Positions 1 through 8,600 of a stretch of DNA of 13,576 nt are shown piece after piece (positions within the stretch are counted from its first letter, which is position 1; each line of letters opens with the position of its first letter). Made by a program: the position numbers and the translations under genes. The notes below the pieces were generated by a model. It searched no databases. It was not told where the DNA came from and worked only from the letters and a program-made list of their open reading frames with translations. The DNA lies in contig JAIEOG010000033.1 of the NCBI GenBank assembly GCA_019750655.1, forward strand, positions 1 through 13,576. The letters are read 5' to 3'. The DNA is from a bacterium. Lineage in GTDB: Bacteria > Bdellovibrionota > FAC87 > UBA2466.

Positions 1-108
1 TGTGTCCCTCCTCTTCTCTCCCTTGCATCAGATAATTCATGGGTGAAACACTGTATTCTTAAAGGAGTCGCTAGAGTTGATGGAACAAGGGGGCGTGAAC
101 AGCTCTGA
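1..108 (+). pseudogene. motA: motA, central part, before an apparent frameshift (5' end outside window)
   Basis: Reading from base 1, the frame is open to a TGA at 106-108. It gives a helical stretch (LLSLASDNSWVKHCILKGVAR) that resembles the cytoplasmic segment of MotA between membrane helices 2 and 3. The next frame, entered by skipping one base around 76, continues as LMEQGGVNSSELEEILEKR and on into the conserved MotA helices 3 and 4. The join matches the family pattern of a helix, then a glycine turn, then an 'LEEILE'-like segment. After base 78 this first frame reads non-MotA residues and stops. I infer that one gene has been split by a one-base insertion or a sequencing error. The N-terminal half with helices 1 and 2 lies outside the window. 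A natural split gene with reinitiation at 77 is the alternative. Confidence 0.6.
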
Positions 109-517
109 GCTAGAGGAGATCCTGGAAAAGCGAGTCGCCATCCAGAATGAGTTTTACCGCCGTAGCGGGACAACGCTCAAAATCATCTCCAAATTTCCAC
201 CCGCCTTCGGACTCCTAGGGACGACCTTAGGCATGATCAGCCTCCTACAAAGCCTTGCTGAGCCAAACGCTTTCGAGAAGCTCGGGCCGACGATGTCGAT
301 GGCGTTGGTAGCTACCTTCTATGGTCTCGTGCTCGCGAACGTGTTCTTTGTCCCCATGGGGGAGTACCTGGGCCAAGCTTCCGAAGATGATCTTTTGATG
401 CGCCGGATGATCTTAGACGGGGTGCGGCTCATCGAGCAGCGCAAACACCCTATTCTCATCCAAGAGCACTTGGTGAGCTATTTGCGGCCAGGAGACCGGG
501 CTAAAAAGGCAGCCTAA
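77..517 (+). CDS. motA: Flagellar motor stator protein MotA, C-terminal part
   Basis: This 146-residue reading frame holds the C-terminal half of a MotA/PomA-type stator subunit, which with MotB forms the ion channel that drives flagellar rotation. Seen in the sequence: a cytoplasmic helix, then FPPAFGLLGTTLGMISLLQSL (about residues 40-60, helix 3, with the conserved proline and GT-G pattern). This is followed by LGPTMSMALVATFYGLVLANVFFVP (about 69-93, helix 4, matching the family GPAMAVAL-TT-YG motif) and a cytoplasmic tail. Family members run about 250-290 residues, so helices 1 and 2 are missing here. The upstream frame (1-108) supplies the preceding segment after a one-base shift. A good Shine-Dalgarno, AAAGGAG at 61-67, lies 9 bases before TTG 77, so separate initiation cannot be excluded; ATG 80 is the other candidate start. 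The motB start follows after 5 bases. Confidence 0.85.
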   Translation: MMEQGGVNSSELEEILEKRVAIQNEFYRRSGTTLKIISKFPPAFGLLGTTLGMISLLQSLAEPNAFEKLGPTMSMALVATFYGLVLANVFFVPMGEYLGQASEDDLLMRRMILDGVRLIEQRKHPILIQEHLVSYLRPGDRAKKAA

Positions 518-522
518 TTCCG

Positions 523-1215
523 ATGAACTCCTCTAAGGAAAACCCACCTAAGAAGCACAGGCTCTGGAAGCCTGAGGCTCCGCCTGCGGAGGACGGGGAG
601 TCTATTTGGTTGCTGTCTTATGCGGATCTAATGTCTCTAATGTTCGGGTTCTTCGTGATCCTGACCAGTTTTTCGACTCCCGATACCACTAAGCTAGAGA
701 AACTTAAGAAAGAAACGGCCAAATCCTTCGACGTAAAGTACGAAGATCCCTACCAAGACCTTCGCGCACGGCTTGAAAACATCCTCGTGGATTACAAGCT
801 AGATAAGGAAGTCGAACTTACGAACGGCCCAGAAGGCATCGCCATTGTCTCCCGAGGGACCCTCTTTTTCGATGTGGGAAAAGCGGAACTCCAAAAGACA
901 GCCGAGAAGCTCCTAGCGCAAATGGGATCCGTACTCGCACGCGAGGGAAAAGGCTTTCGTATTTCCGTCGAAGGCCATACCGACGACACGCCGATTTCCA
1001 CAGGCTATTTTGCCAGCAACTGGGAATTGTCCTCTACGCGCGCCAGCACCGTCGTTCGGCTGTTTGAACACCAAGGTATCGCGCACCAGAACCTGCGCCC
1101 CATTGGTCTGGCCGATACGGAACCCCTGCAGCCAAACCGCGATCTAGCGGGAATAGCCGTGCCTTCTCACCAAGCACAGAACCGAAGAATCGTGATTAGA
1201 ATCCAGAAGAAATAA
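523..1215 (+). CDS. motB: Flagellar motor stator protein MotB
   Basis: MotB is the stator subunit that anchors the MotA/MotB channel to peptidoglycan. In this 230-residue protein a short charged cytoplasmic N-terminus is followed by one membrane helix, about residues 27-48. It contains SYADLMSLMFGFFVILTS, where Asp35 is the expected ion-binding aspartate. A linker with a charged helix follows at about 55-95. The C-terminal OmpA/MotB peptidoglycan-binding domain spans about 110-230 and shows LFFDVGKAEL, VEGHTDD, SNWELSSTRA and QNRRIVIRI. Length and architecture are complete for the family. The helix reads somewhat more like the sodium-type PomB pattern (WL-ADLM--L-FFV-L-S) than E. coli MotB, but ion specificity cannot be settled from this. 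It starts 5 bases after the motA stop, so it is surely co-transcribed. Its own Shine-Dalgarno is poor, which suggests translational coupling. Confidence 0.95.
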   Translation: MNSSKENPPKKHRLWKPEAPPAEDGESIWLLSYADLMSLMFGFFVILTSFSTPDTTKLEKLKKETAKSFDVKYEDPYQDLRARLENILVDYKLDKEVELTNGPEGIAIVSRGTLFFDVGKAELQKTAEKLLAQMGSVLAREGKGFRISVEGHTDDTPISTGYFASNWELSSTRASTVVRLFEHQGIAHQNLRPIGLADTEPLQPNRDLAGIAVPSHQAQNRRIVIRIQKK

Positions 1216-1228
1216 CGGTGGATCTAGC

Positions 1229-4200
1229 TTAGCTTCCCGAGGGAAGCAGGTAGCGGATACGGTAGGCGTCGGAAAGATATAAAGCGCCCTGCTGGAAGGT
1301 GATGTTATACGCCCACACGTTCTGTGAGACAGGGATGGATGTGAAGCTTGCAGAAGTCCCCGAGTTACGCACGTAATAAAAGCCACCTGCATAATCGTGC
1401 GTTCCCGTGGCCATATAAACATTTAACCCATCCGTTGAGAGTTGGAGGTTTAAGTAGGCCCAGAGCGAACTGCTCACCACGGAGGTGGTCGCTATTTTCG
1501 TTACGGTGCGTGCCGCCAGATTGTATTTATAAACTCCGTTAGGCCCCGAAGGAGAGTTGGAGTTTACGCTATAGTTTACATAGTAAACATTGGCGCCGTC
1601 CGTCGTTACGCCAAACCCGCGAGAAACAGACACCGGTGTATTGGTGGAATCGTTCAGCACTTCCATCACTCCAGTTTGCGGATAGAGGGGGAATCGCACA
1701 AGGTTGCCACTATAAGTCGTGTAGACATATAGGCCGTCGGTTGCGAGCCCCACCCCATAACCTGCATTGCCCGCCACACTGGAATTAGTCACCGATGCGA
1801 GAGTACCCGCCGGCAAAGTGATCCTATCGATCACCGTCCCGCCACTGCGATAATATAGCGACATCAGCGAACGGCGATCGCTTACGGCACCAATAGAAGC
1901 GCCCGTATTCTGGTACAGGATGCTGGCGGTGTAAGTATCATCGAGCGCGTGGATAATCTTTCGGATGGTCCCAACGGCGGCTAGCGTGTCAAAAACATAC
2001 AAATTGGTTCCGTCGCTGACTACGGAGTTATTGGAACCATTGGCCGAACCCTCGCCAGCTAAGTACGCGGCAGAACCGGTACCCGTGATACCCGTGCTGC
2101 TATTGGTGGTGAGATAGTTTGTCGTGCCCCCAATAACTGGGTTAGCGCCTGTGTTCCACGCGCCCGCAGAAGCGTAGTTATCTAGGTATGTAAATCCATG
2201 CGTCAGGGTGTCCGTTTCCCCGTTCAGGTTCAGGGCCGTCACGTCGACAACCGAAGCGGTAGCGGGATTCACGACACACCGGAGTAAATTCCCAAACGAG
2301 CCTGCGGGGACCGATGCTTCTGCTGCCGTGATTCCGGACCCCGATTGAGGAACGCAGGGTTGCCCGCCCACCATAATCACCGTGTTATCCGCATAGAAAC
2401 CGGTGCCCATAATCGTGATCGAGAACGACACGTTACTGAAAGTGGAAGACCACCCATACGCCGGGAAAACCCCGATAATCGTAGGCTTCACGACATACTT
2501 AAACAGCAACGCATTGCTATGCGTATCGGACAGGTTCAAGCCGGAAGAAGAATCTAAGACTGTCACCACTTTGCCAGCCGCAGACGTACCGCCTACGCCA
2601 CCACCGCGGATTGCCGGGGTCCGGCAAGTCAGCGTGGTGGCATTTACAAAGGTGACATCCGTACAAGCGACACCATCGATTTTAACGGTCGTCGAGCCTG
2701 TAAATCCCGTTCCACGGACCGTAATTAAAGTGCCCCCCGTATAGTCGCCAGTAGCTCCACCATCTATATCCGAATAGCCATTCTCGTTCGCCACAGAAGA
2801 GAGAGTGGGGCCAGAAATGTACGTATAAGTGTAGGAAGTCCGCTGGCCGTCCGCATTGGTAACAGCAATGGTCACCGTACCAGCGGCATGGGCCGGGAGG
2901 GCACAGTTACTAATGGATCCACTCGTGCTGCTGCCACAACTAATGGTCGAGCCATCGACTGTGACCACAGGCGTAGAAAAGTTTGATCCCAAGATTGCGT
3001 AAGTCGAACTGCCCGCGGTGGTTCCACGGCTCGGCGTGGAAGCATTGATGGTGGGGGCAGCCGTATCGGTGTACTGGTATGTTTGAGATGCCGTAACACT
3101 GCGTGCGTCGTCGTTCGTAACGACCACAGCGGCCGTACCGGCAGAGTGTGCGCCCGTAGCGCAACTAATCTGCGTGTGGCCCGCATTCACGCTCAAGCCG
3201 GAGCAACCGATGCCCCCGATGGAGACCGTCGAGTTATAAAAGTCGCTACCCGTAATCGTGATGGAAGTCCCACCTGCCGTGCCGCCCACCGCAGGAGAAA
3301 TCGAAGTCACCTGAGGGTTAGAAACGTTACGGAATGTGTAGAGCGAAGCGGCTGCCGTCGCTTGGCCGTCCGGGTTCGTCACAACGACCGAACCCGTATG
3401 CTCATAGCCACCGTTAGGTGTCGTGCAAGTCAGAGAACTGGACACGCCAGTCGTAACAGAAGATCCCGAGCATAAAATCCCATCGATAGTGGCCGTAGCC
3501 CCTGTCAGGAAATAGCCCCCAGTAATCGTAATCGACGTCCCCCCACTGATTGCACCGGCCGCGGGAGATACTGCACTCAATGTGGGTGCGCGGTTATACG
3601 TATAGGAAATGGTGTTATTGCTATTCTGGCCGTCCGGATTCTGCACCACGACTGCTGCCGCAGCGGCAGTTGTGGACAAAGGCAATACGCAGGTGAGCTG
3701 GCTGCTGCTGGTTACCGTCACCGATCCGCAAGCACTCGCGCCAATAAACACACGCGTTGTCGTGGACGAGCGCACGAAACCCGTCCCTTGGATCGTAGCT
3801 GTTCCACCTCCCGACATCGGTCCCGAGCTCGGGTTGATACTCGTTACCGTAGGAGGCCCCTGATAGGTAAAGGCGCTAGCTCTAGTAGACGATTGGCCAT
3901 CCGAGTTGCGAACTTTCACATCAACAGACGCAAGCCGGCTACTAGCTGGCAAGGTGCACGTGATGGTCGTCGTCGAGTGGGTTTGAACCGGGCAGTTCAC
4001 AGAATCAATCAAGACTGTCGGAGAGCTATCAAAGCCGGTTCCTGACAATGTCACTAAGATATTTCCCGTTTGCGGCCCAACGCTTGGACTGATTGGTGAG
4101 CTAGAGCTCAATTCAGGAGGTCCTGCATAGGTATACCCGTTGGTGAGCGTATCTCTTTGAGTGTCTGGGTTGATAACCAAGACATCCACGCTTCCCACAT

Positions 4201-5434
4201 CGTGAGAAGACGTCACACAGCTTAAAGAATTTCCGTTACCTGCGACTTGTACCCCTAAGCACGTCGTGCCGCCGAGAGTAACGCTCGCGCCGCTGGCGAA
4301 ACCCGTACCGACGATAGTAAGCGTGGAACCACCGGTCGCAGCACCCGAGCTTGGGCTCGTATACGCAATCTGTGGAGCCGCCGTATTGGTATAGGTGAAT
4401 GCCGCTGAGCGCGTTGTCGCCCCTCCGTCGGGGTTCGTCACTGTGACAGAAGCACTGACATCAGACGCAGAAGAAGAAGTCGCAGGCGTAAGGCAAGTAA
4501 TGCTCGTCCCCGCCAGGTTGACCTGTGCCGGAATTCCACCGGTCCCTAGGCAGCTCGCACCATTGATAGAGACCGTAAGACCATCCACAAACCCGGATCC
4601 CGCGATCGTAATCGTGGTCCCTCCGGAGAAAGGCCCCACCCGCGGAGTAATGCTGCTGACCGCCGGGGGGATCGGATCCGGCAACGAGCTAGCGGTCGTA
4701 TTAAAGCGTTCAATTTGATTGAGCTCGGACCAGATCTCATTTGCGGTGTCCTTATAGAAAGCTCGGACCGAGAAGTAATAGCTAATGCCCGGGCTTAACC
4801 CATCGACGGTTACGCCTGTGGCCGACGCTGGCAGGTAATACCCCGCATCGCTATCCATCGTCCCGCCGGAAAGTCTTTCGGGTTCGTCCCAGTTTTGCTC
4901 ACCCGAAGCTGTGGCCATGTAGACGCGGTAGCCCGTGACGCTGCCTCCGGCTCTCGCCCAAGCGAGACGCAGCTTACTAATCGAGGAAGTGCCTGTGACT
5001 TTCGAAACACTCTGAATTCCCGCAAAGTCCGGAGTGGCGTAGGAAAGCGTGCTGGCGCTACGGCGGACCGTATTGGTTTCTTCGAGGCCGGTGCGGCTTT
5101 CAGCGCGGACAACGAAAGTATATTCCGTGCTCGGCATCAGCCCACTCGAAACGGTGTACCAAGTACCCGTAGTAGAAGCGATGGGAGTCGTCAGGTTATT
5201 GGAGAAGTAGATATTGTAAACGTCTAGAGAAGCGGAGGTAGAAGCTTCCCATTTCAATAGGATCTTCGAATTGCTGCTTGCGGTGGCGGAAACTAAGCCA
5301 TCGAATTGGGGCGCACGATCGGCAGAAATGCTGTTATTTGGATTGAAAATAGACTCGTCCAAGCCGTCGAAACAGCCCGCGAGCAAAATCAAAGCAAATA
5401 GGTGGGTGACTACACCAGAGATCTTGGAAAACAT
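1229..5434 (-). CDS. Giant outer-membrane lipoprotein with Fn3, nine IPT/TIG and propeller-like domains
   Basis: A 1401-residue predicted lipoprotein. The signal peptide ends in a lipobox, LLAGC, with the lipidated cysteine at residue 21. Phe follows it rather than Asp, so sorting to the outer membrane is expected. Two fibronectin-III-like domains come next (about 42-130 and 133-246). Nine immunoglobulin-like IPT/TIG domains span about 257-1083; most open with a P--G--SGGT-ITI-GTGF-like motif and end with NPDGQ-----Y-Y. Each has two cysteines, one after the IDG strand and one in a (L/I)-C-x-x-P/x strand. Residues from about 1095 carry repeated (T/S)DG-xVY-like blades that suggest an NHL/YVTN-style beta-propeller. 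The likely role is surface adhesion or ligand binding; the ligand is unknown. The start is supported by AAGAGG 8-10 bases upstream. The gene is monocistronic and convergent with motB across 13 bases. Confidence 0.9.
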   Translation of the reverse strand: MFSKISGVVTHLFALILLAGCFDGLDESIFNPNNSISADRAPQFDGLVSATASSNSKILLKWEASTSASLDVYNIYFSNNLTTPIASTTGTWYTVSSGLMPSTEYTFVVRAESRTGLEETNTVRRSASTLSYATPDFAGIQSVSKVTGTSSISKLRLAWARAGGSVTGYRVYMATASGEQNWDEPERLSGGTMDSDAGYYLPASATGVTVDGLSPGISYYFSVRAFYKDTANEIWSELNQIERFNTTASSLPDPIPPAVSSITPRVGPFSGGTTITIAGSGFVDGLTVSINGASCLGTGGIPAQVNLAGTSITCLTPATSSSASDVSASVTVTNPDGGATTRSAAFTYTNTAAPQIAYTSPSSGAATGGSTLTIVGTGFASGASVTLGGTTCLGVQVAGNGNSLSCVTSSHDVGSVDVLVINPDTQRDTLTNGYTYAGPPELSSSSPISPSVGPQTGNILVTLSGTGFDSSPTVLIDSVNCPVQTHSTTTITCTLPASSRLASVDVKVRNSDGQSSTRASAFTYQGPPTVTSINPSSGPMSGGGTATIQGTGFVRSSTTTRVFIGASACGSVTVTSSSQLTCVLPLSTTAAAAAVVVQNPDGQNSNNTISYTYNRAPTLSAVSPAAGAISGGTSITITGGYFLTGATATIDGILCSGSSVTTGVSSSLTCTTPNGGYEHTGSVVVTNPDGQATAAASLYTFRNVSNPQVTSISPAVGGTAGGTSITITGSDFYNSTVSIGGIGCSGLSVNAGHTQISCATGAHSAGTAAVVVTNDDARSVTASQTYQYTDTAAPTINASTPSRGTTAGSSTYAILGSNFSTPVVTVDGSTISCGSSTSGSISNCALPAHAAGTVTIAVTNADGQRTSYTYTYISGPTLSSVANENGYSDIDGGATGDYTGGTLITVRGTGFTGSTTVKIDGVACTDVTFVNATTLTCRTPAIRGGGVGGTSAAGKVVTVLDSSSGLNLSDTHSNALLFKYVVKPTIIGVFPAYGWSSTFSNVSFSITIMGTGFYADNTVIMVGGQPCVPQSGSGITAAEASVPAGSFGNLLRCVVNPATASVVDVTALNLNGETDTLTHGFTYLDNYASAGAWNTGANPVIGGTTNYLTTNSSTGITGTGSAAYLAGEGSANGSNNSVVSDGTNLYVFDTLAAVGTIRKIIHALDDTYTASILYQNTGASIGAVSDRRSLMSLYYRSGGTVIDRITLPAGTLASVTNSSVAGNAGYGVGLATDGLYVYTTYSGNLVRFPLYPQTGVMEVLNDSTNTPVSVSRGFGVTTDGANVYYVNYSVNSNSPSGPNGVYKYNLAARTVTKIATTSVVSSSLWAYLNLQLSTDGLNVYMATGTHDYAGGFYYVRNSGTSASFTSIPVSQNVWAYNITFQQGALYLSDAYRIRYLLPSGS
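2186..4666 (-). repeat. Nine tandem IPT/TIG-encoding repeats within the lipoprotein gene
   Basis: This part of the lipoprotein gene encodes nine divergent Ig-like units of roughly 80-105 residues. Approximate residue ranges are 257-348, 353-436, 439-524, 527-613, 616-701, 706-787, 793-872, 875-981 and 983-1083. Units 1-6 are regular. Unit 7 has a weaker opening motif, and units 8 and 9 are longer with insertions. Conserved features are the SGGT-ITI-G-GF opening, a short DG/GG turn followed by Cys, a second Cys near SLTC-TP, and VxVTNPDGQ before the last strand. Divergence between units means this is an old protein-level repeat, not a recent DNA tandem duplication. Confidence 0.85.
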
Positions 5435-5503
5435 CTAACGCGCCTCTTGAATTCCGTCTCTCTAGAGTACCTACCTATTATGCAAAGATAACTGCGGTCC
5501 CTA

Positions 5504-5536
5504 ATTATGAAGGAAAAAGCACGATTGCTTCATAAT
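5504..5536. repeat. Perfect 9-bp inverted repeat in the divergent intergenic region
   Basis: ATTATGAAG (5504-5512) is matched by its exact reverse complement CTTCATAAT (5528-5536) across a 15-base spacer. It sits between the divergent lipoprotein gene (start 5434) and the kinase gene (start 5640). The arms are AT-rich and contain CATAAT-like hexamers on both strands. The spacing fits either a dimeric regulator site with half-sites about two helical turns apart or a long-loop hairpin. The rest of 5435-5639 holds no gene; no convincing -35/-10 pair could be assigned on either strand. Confidence 0.45.
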
Positions 5537-5559
5537 CTGGGGAACTATTGTGAAAATGG

Positions 5560-5577
5560 GGGGCCTTTCTAGGCCCC
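5560..5577. other. Perfect 7-bp GC-rich hairpin upstream of the kinase gene
   Basis: GGGGCCT (5560-5566), loop TTCT, AGGCCCC (5571-5577). No T-tract follows on the plus strand, and only a short weak TTTT follows on the minus strand. A classical intrinsic terminator is therefore not well supported. It lies 62 bases before the kinase start and could be a leader hairpin, a weak minus-strand terminator for stray transcription, or a protein site. Confidence 0.4.
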
Positions 5578-5639
5578 AATAGCTTACCGCGCACTACTCC
5601 AAAACCAGAATTCTTCCGATAAGTTAGGGCGAGGTCCCT

Positions 5640-8600
5640 TTGCGCAAACATACCGCTTATGAAATGACCGCGGCCGCATCCAGCCTCCTGGTTTTCTGCG
5701 CCACCGTGGTGGTGATGGCGATCTGGCTTTTCAATCCTGAGCTGCAACCCTTCACTAACCCAATCAAGTTCAATGCGGCTCTTTCACTTTGTTTCGCCAG
5801 CCTTTCTTTGTGGTTTCAAACCAAGTCGCCTAGCCTACTGGGAAGAATCTTCGCGGCAGTAACACTCGCTTTTGGGCTCTTGACGACTGCGGAATACTGC
5901 TTCGGCTGGAATCTTGGAATCGATCAATGGATCGTGTCTGATCTTCTTAGCGTCGAGAGCAATCTTTTCCCTGGCCGAATGTCTCCCATCACTTCTATTT
6001 GTCTGACGCTTTTGGGAGGCGCGTTACTGACGCTCGACTTTCGCGGCAATCGGAAAATACACGTAGCTTCGTTGCTGGTGCTTCCGACGTTTTTTCTCTG
6101 CCTGTTTGCGTTAGCTGGCTATCTGTTTGGTGCGACTGGCTTTTACACAGTCGGGCCTTATGTGCGCATCGCTTGGCAAACCGCCTGCAGCATCCTCGTT
6201 TTGGGAGTAGGATCTCTCTTCGCGAGACCCTCCTATGGATTTGGTGCCGTGCTTTTCAGCACCAACATCGGCGGCAGAATGATGCGGCGGATGCTGCCCG
6301 TATCTATTTTCATCCCGCTTGTATATGCCTGGATTCGCCTCCAAGCCGAGTACGCGGGTTACCTCAATCTCCAATCGGGAATTGCCGCTTTGACCGTTTC
6401 TCTGATTACAGTACTCAGCACACTTACCTATTTCTATTCCCGTTCACTCGGCCAAGTCGATCAGGATAGAAAAGAGAGCGAAAACACTTTCCGATCCATC
6501 TTTGAACTAGCCACTGTCGGAATGGTCCGCTGCAGCACCAAAACGGGCCGGTTTATCGATGTGAATCAACGCTTCATCGACCTCACAGGCTACAGCCGAG
6601 AAGAACTAAAATCCAAATCCCCATGGGACATCACACACCCTGCCGATAGAGATTCTGACGTCCAAGGGGCGCGAAAAGTAATAGACTCGCAGGAACAGGT
6701 ATACCGCACCGAGAAGCGCTATCTCCGAAAGGACGGTCAAGTCATTTGGGTGAAGCTCGAAGCAACCGTGAGCGCTCGCGATGTCTCCGGAAAACCTACA
6801 GAGACTGCCGCCTGCATTATCGACGTTACTTCACAGAAACATGCTCTCGAGGAGATCAAGCGTAGCGAAGTGCGGTTCCGAAGCATTTTCGATTCTGCCA
6901 TGTTCGGATTAATTCTCTGGACCCGAACAGGCGAAATATTCGACGCTAACGACGAGTTTCTTCGACTCATCGGTTACACGCGGGAAGACCTCGTATCCGG
7001 TCGCCTTGATTGGAAAGCCTTAACGCCTCCTGAGTATGCGGACATGGACGAAGCGGCATTGAACGAAGTTGCCACGACCGGCAAATGCACGCCATACGAG
7101 AAAGAATACCTACACAAAGATGGTACTCGACTCCCGATTGCTATCGGCGCGGCCGTGCTGCCTGAGGTCTCGGGCGTGGGCGGCGTAGCCTTCGTTCTCG
7201 ACAATCGGCCGCGTAAAGAAGCAGAACTAGCGCGCCAAACCAGCGAAACCCATTTTAGGACGCTCTCTGAAACCATCCCTCAGATTGTTTGGACCGCAGA
7301 CAGCTCCGGGAAGTTTATTTTCTTCAACAAGCGCTGGATGGAATATACCGGCACCCCCATCGAACAGGTCAACCAGTCGGGTTGGGATCCCCTCATCCAC
7401 CCTGAAGACGTAGAAGCATTCAAACAATGCTGGGAAACCTCGCTACGCAGCGGGGAACCCTATGAAAAGGAGTACCGCCTAAAACGTTCAGATGGCAGCT
7501 ACCGCTGGCATCTAAGGCGCTCCCTTCCCCTGAAAGACTCCTCAAATAGAATTCTGATGTGGTTTGGAACCTGCACCGACATCCATGAACAGAAAGCCGC
7601 CTACCACACCGTTGTGGAAGCCAAAAATCGCATTGATGCTATCGTTTCGAACACCGATGCTGTGATTTTCTCCATCAACAAGCAAGGCATCATTACCTAC
7701 TCCGAAGGGCATGGGCTTCTATCGCTCGGGATCAAGGCTGGGGAAAGAGTCGGCAAATCTGTATTCGAGATCAATAAGGACAAGCCCGAACTTTTGGAGA
7801 CAAACAGGAGAGCCTTGAGCGGAGAGACCTTCAGCATTCGAAGCCTCGTGCGCGATCAATGGATGGAAATTCACTATAACCCTATCATCGATGAGAATGG
7901 CACCCCGAATGGGATCACGGGCGTCGCCTTTAACATCACCAGCAGAGTTGCCGCCGAGCAAGCGCACACAGAAACTCAAGATCGGTTAAAAGCCATTCTC
8001 AAACACGTTCCCTTCGCTTTCTGGGCGATTGACCGCAGCAGGAAGTTTATTTTTAGAGAAGGTATTGGAATGAAGGCCGTGGGAATGGGCTCCCAACAAA
8101 TGGTGGGGCAATCCATTGATGATATCTACCGAGACCACCCGCATGTATTAGCAGCGATGGACCGAGCCTTCTCAGGAGAGGCTTTTGAAGTCCAAACCAA
8201 AATCGGCGAGCTTTGGTACAACGTGGTCTTCGCCCCCACACGCGATAGTGCTGGCACGGTCTCTGGCATCTCAGGGATCACTTTCGATATCACTGAACGA
8301 AAGCTCTTGGAAGAAGAGCGCACAAATTCGGAAGTGCGGGAAAAAGCAGCGGTAGAAACTTCCCGTCTCAAATCCGAGTTCCTGGCGCATATGAGCCATG
8401 AAATCCGCACTCCCATTAACGGAATCATGGGAATGATTGGCCTGCTTTCAGATACCAAGCTTGAGACCCAGCAGCAAGATTACGTGCACTCGGCCAAATC
8501 GTCGGCAGACGCCCTGCTTACGGTAGTGAACGACATTCTAGACTTCTCTAAGGTTGAATCGGGCAAGCTGGAATTTGAGGACTTAGACTTCGATCTACCT

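Noticed and set aside
55..82. Programmed +1 frameshift in motA
   Set aside because: No CTT-TGA-like or other known slippery site, and the Shine-Dalgarno-like stretch is not at the 3-base spacing used by prfB; mutation or sequence error is simpler.
3609..3863. Plus-strand open frames inside the lipoprotein gene
   Set aside because: Low-complexity shadows of the repeated IPT-coding sequence, without supporting start signals or domains.
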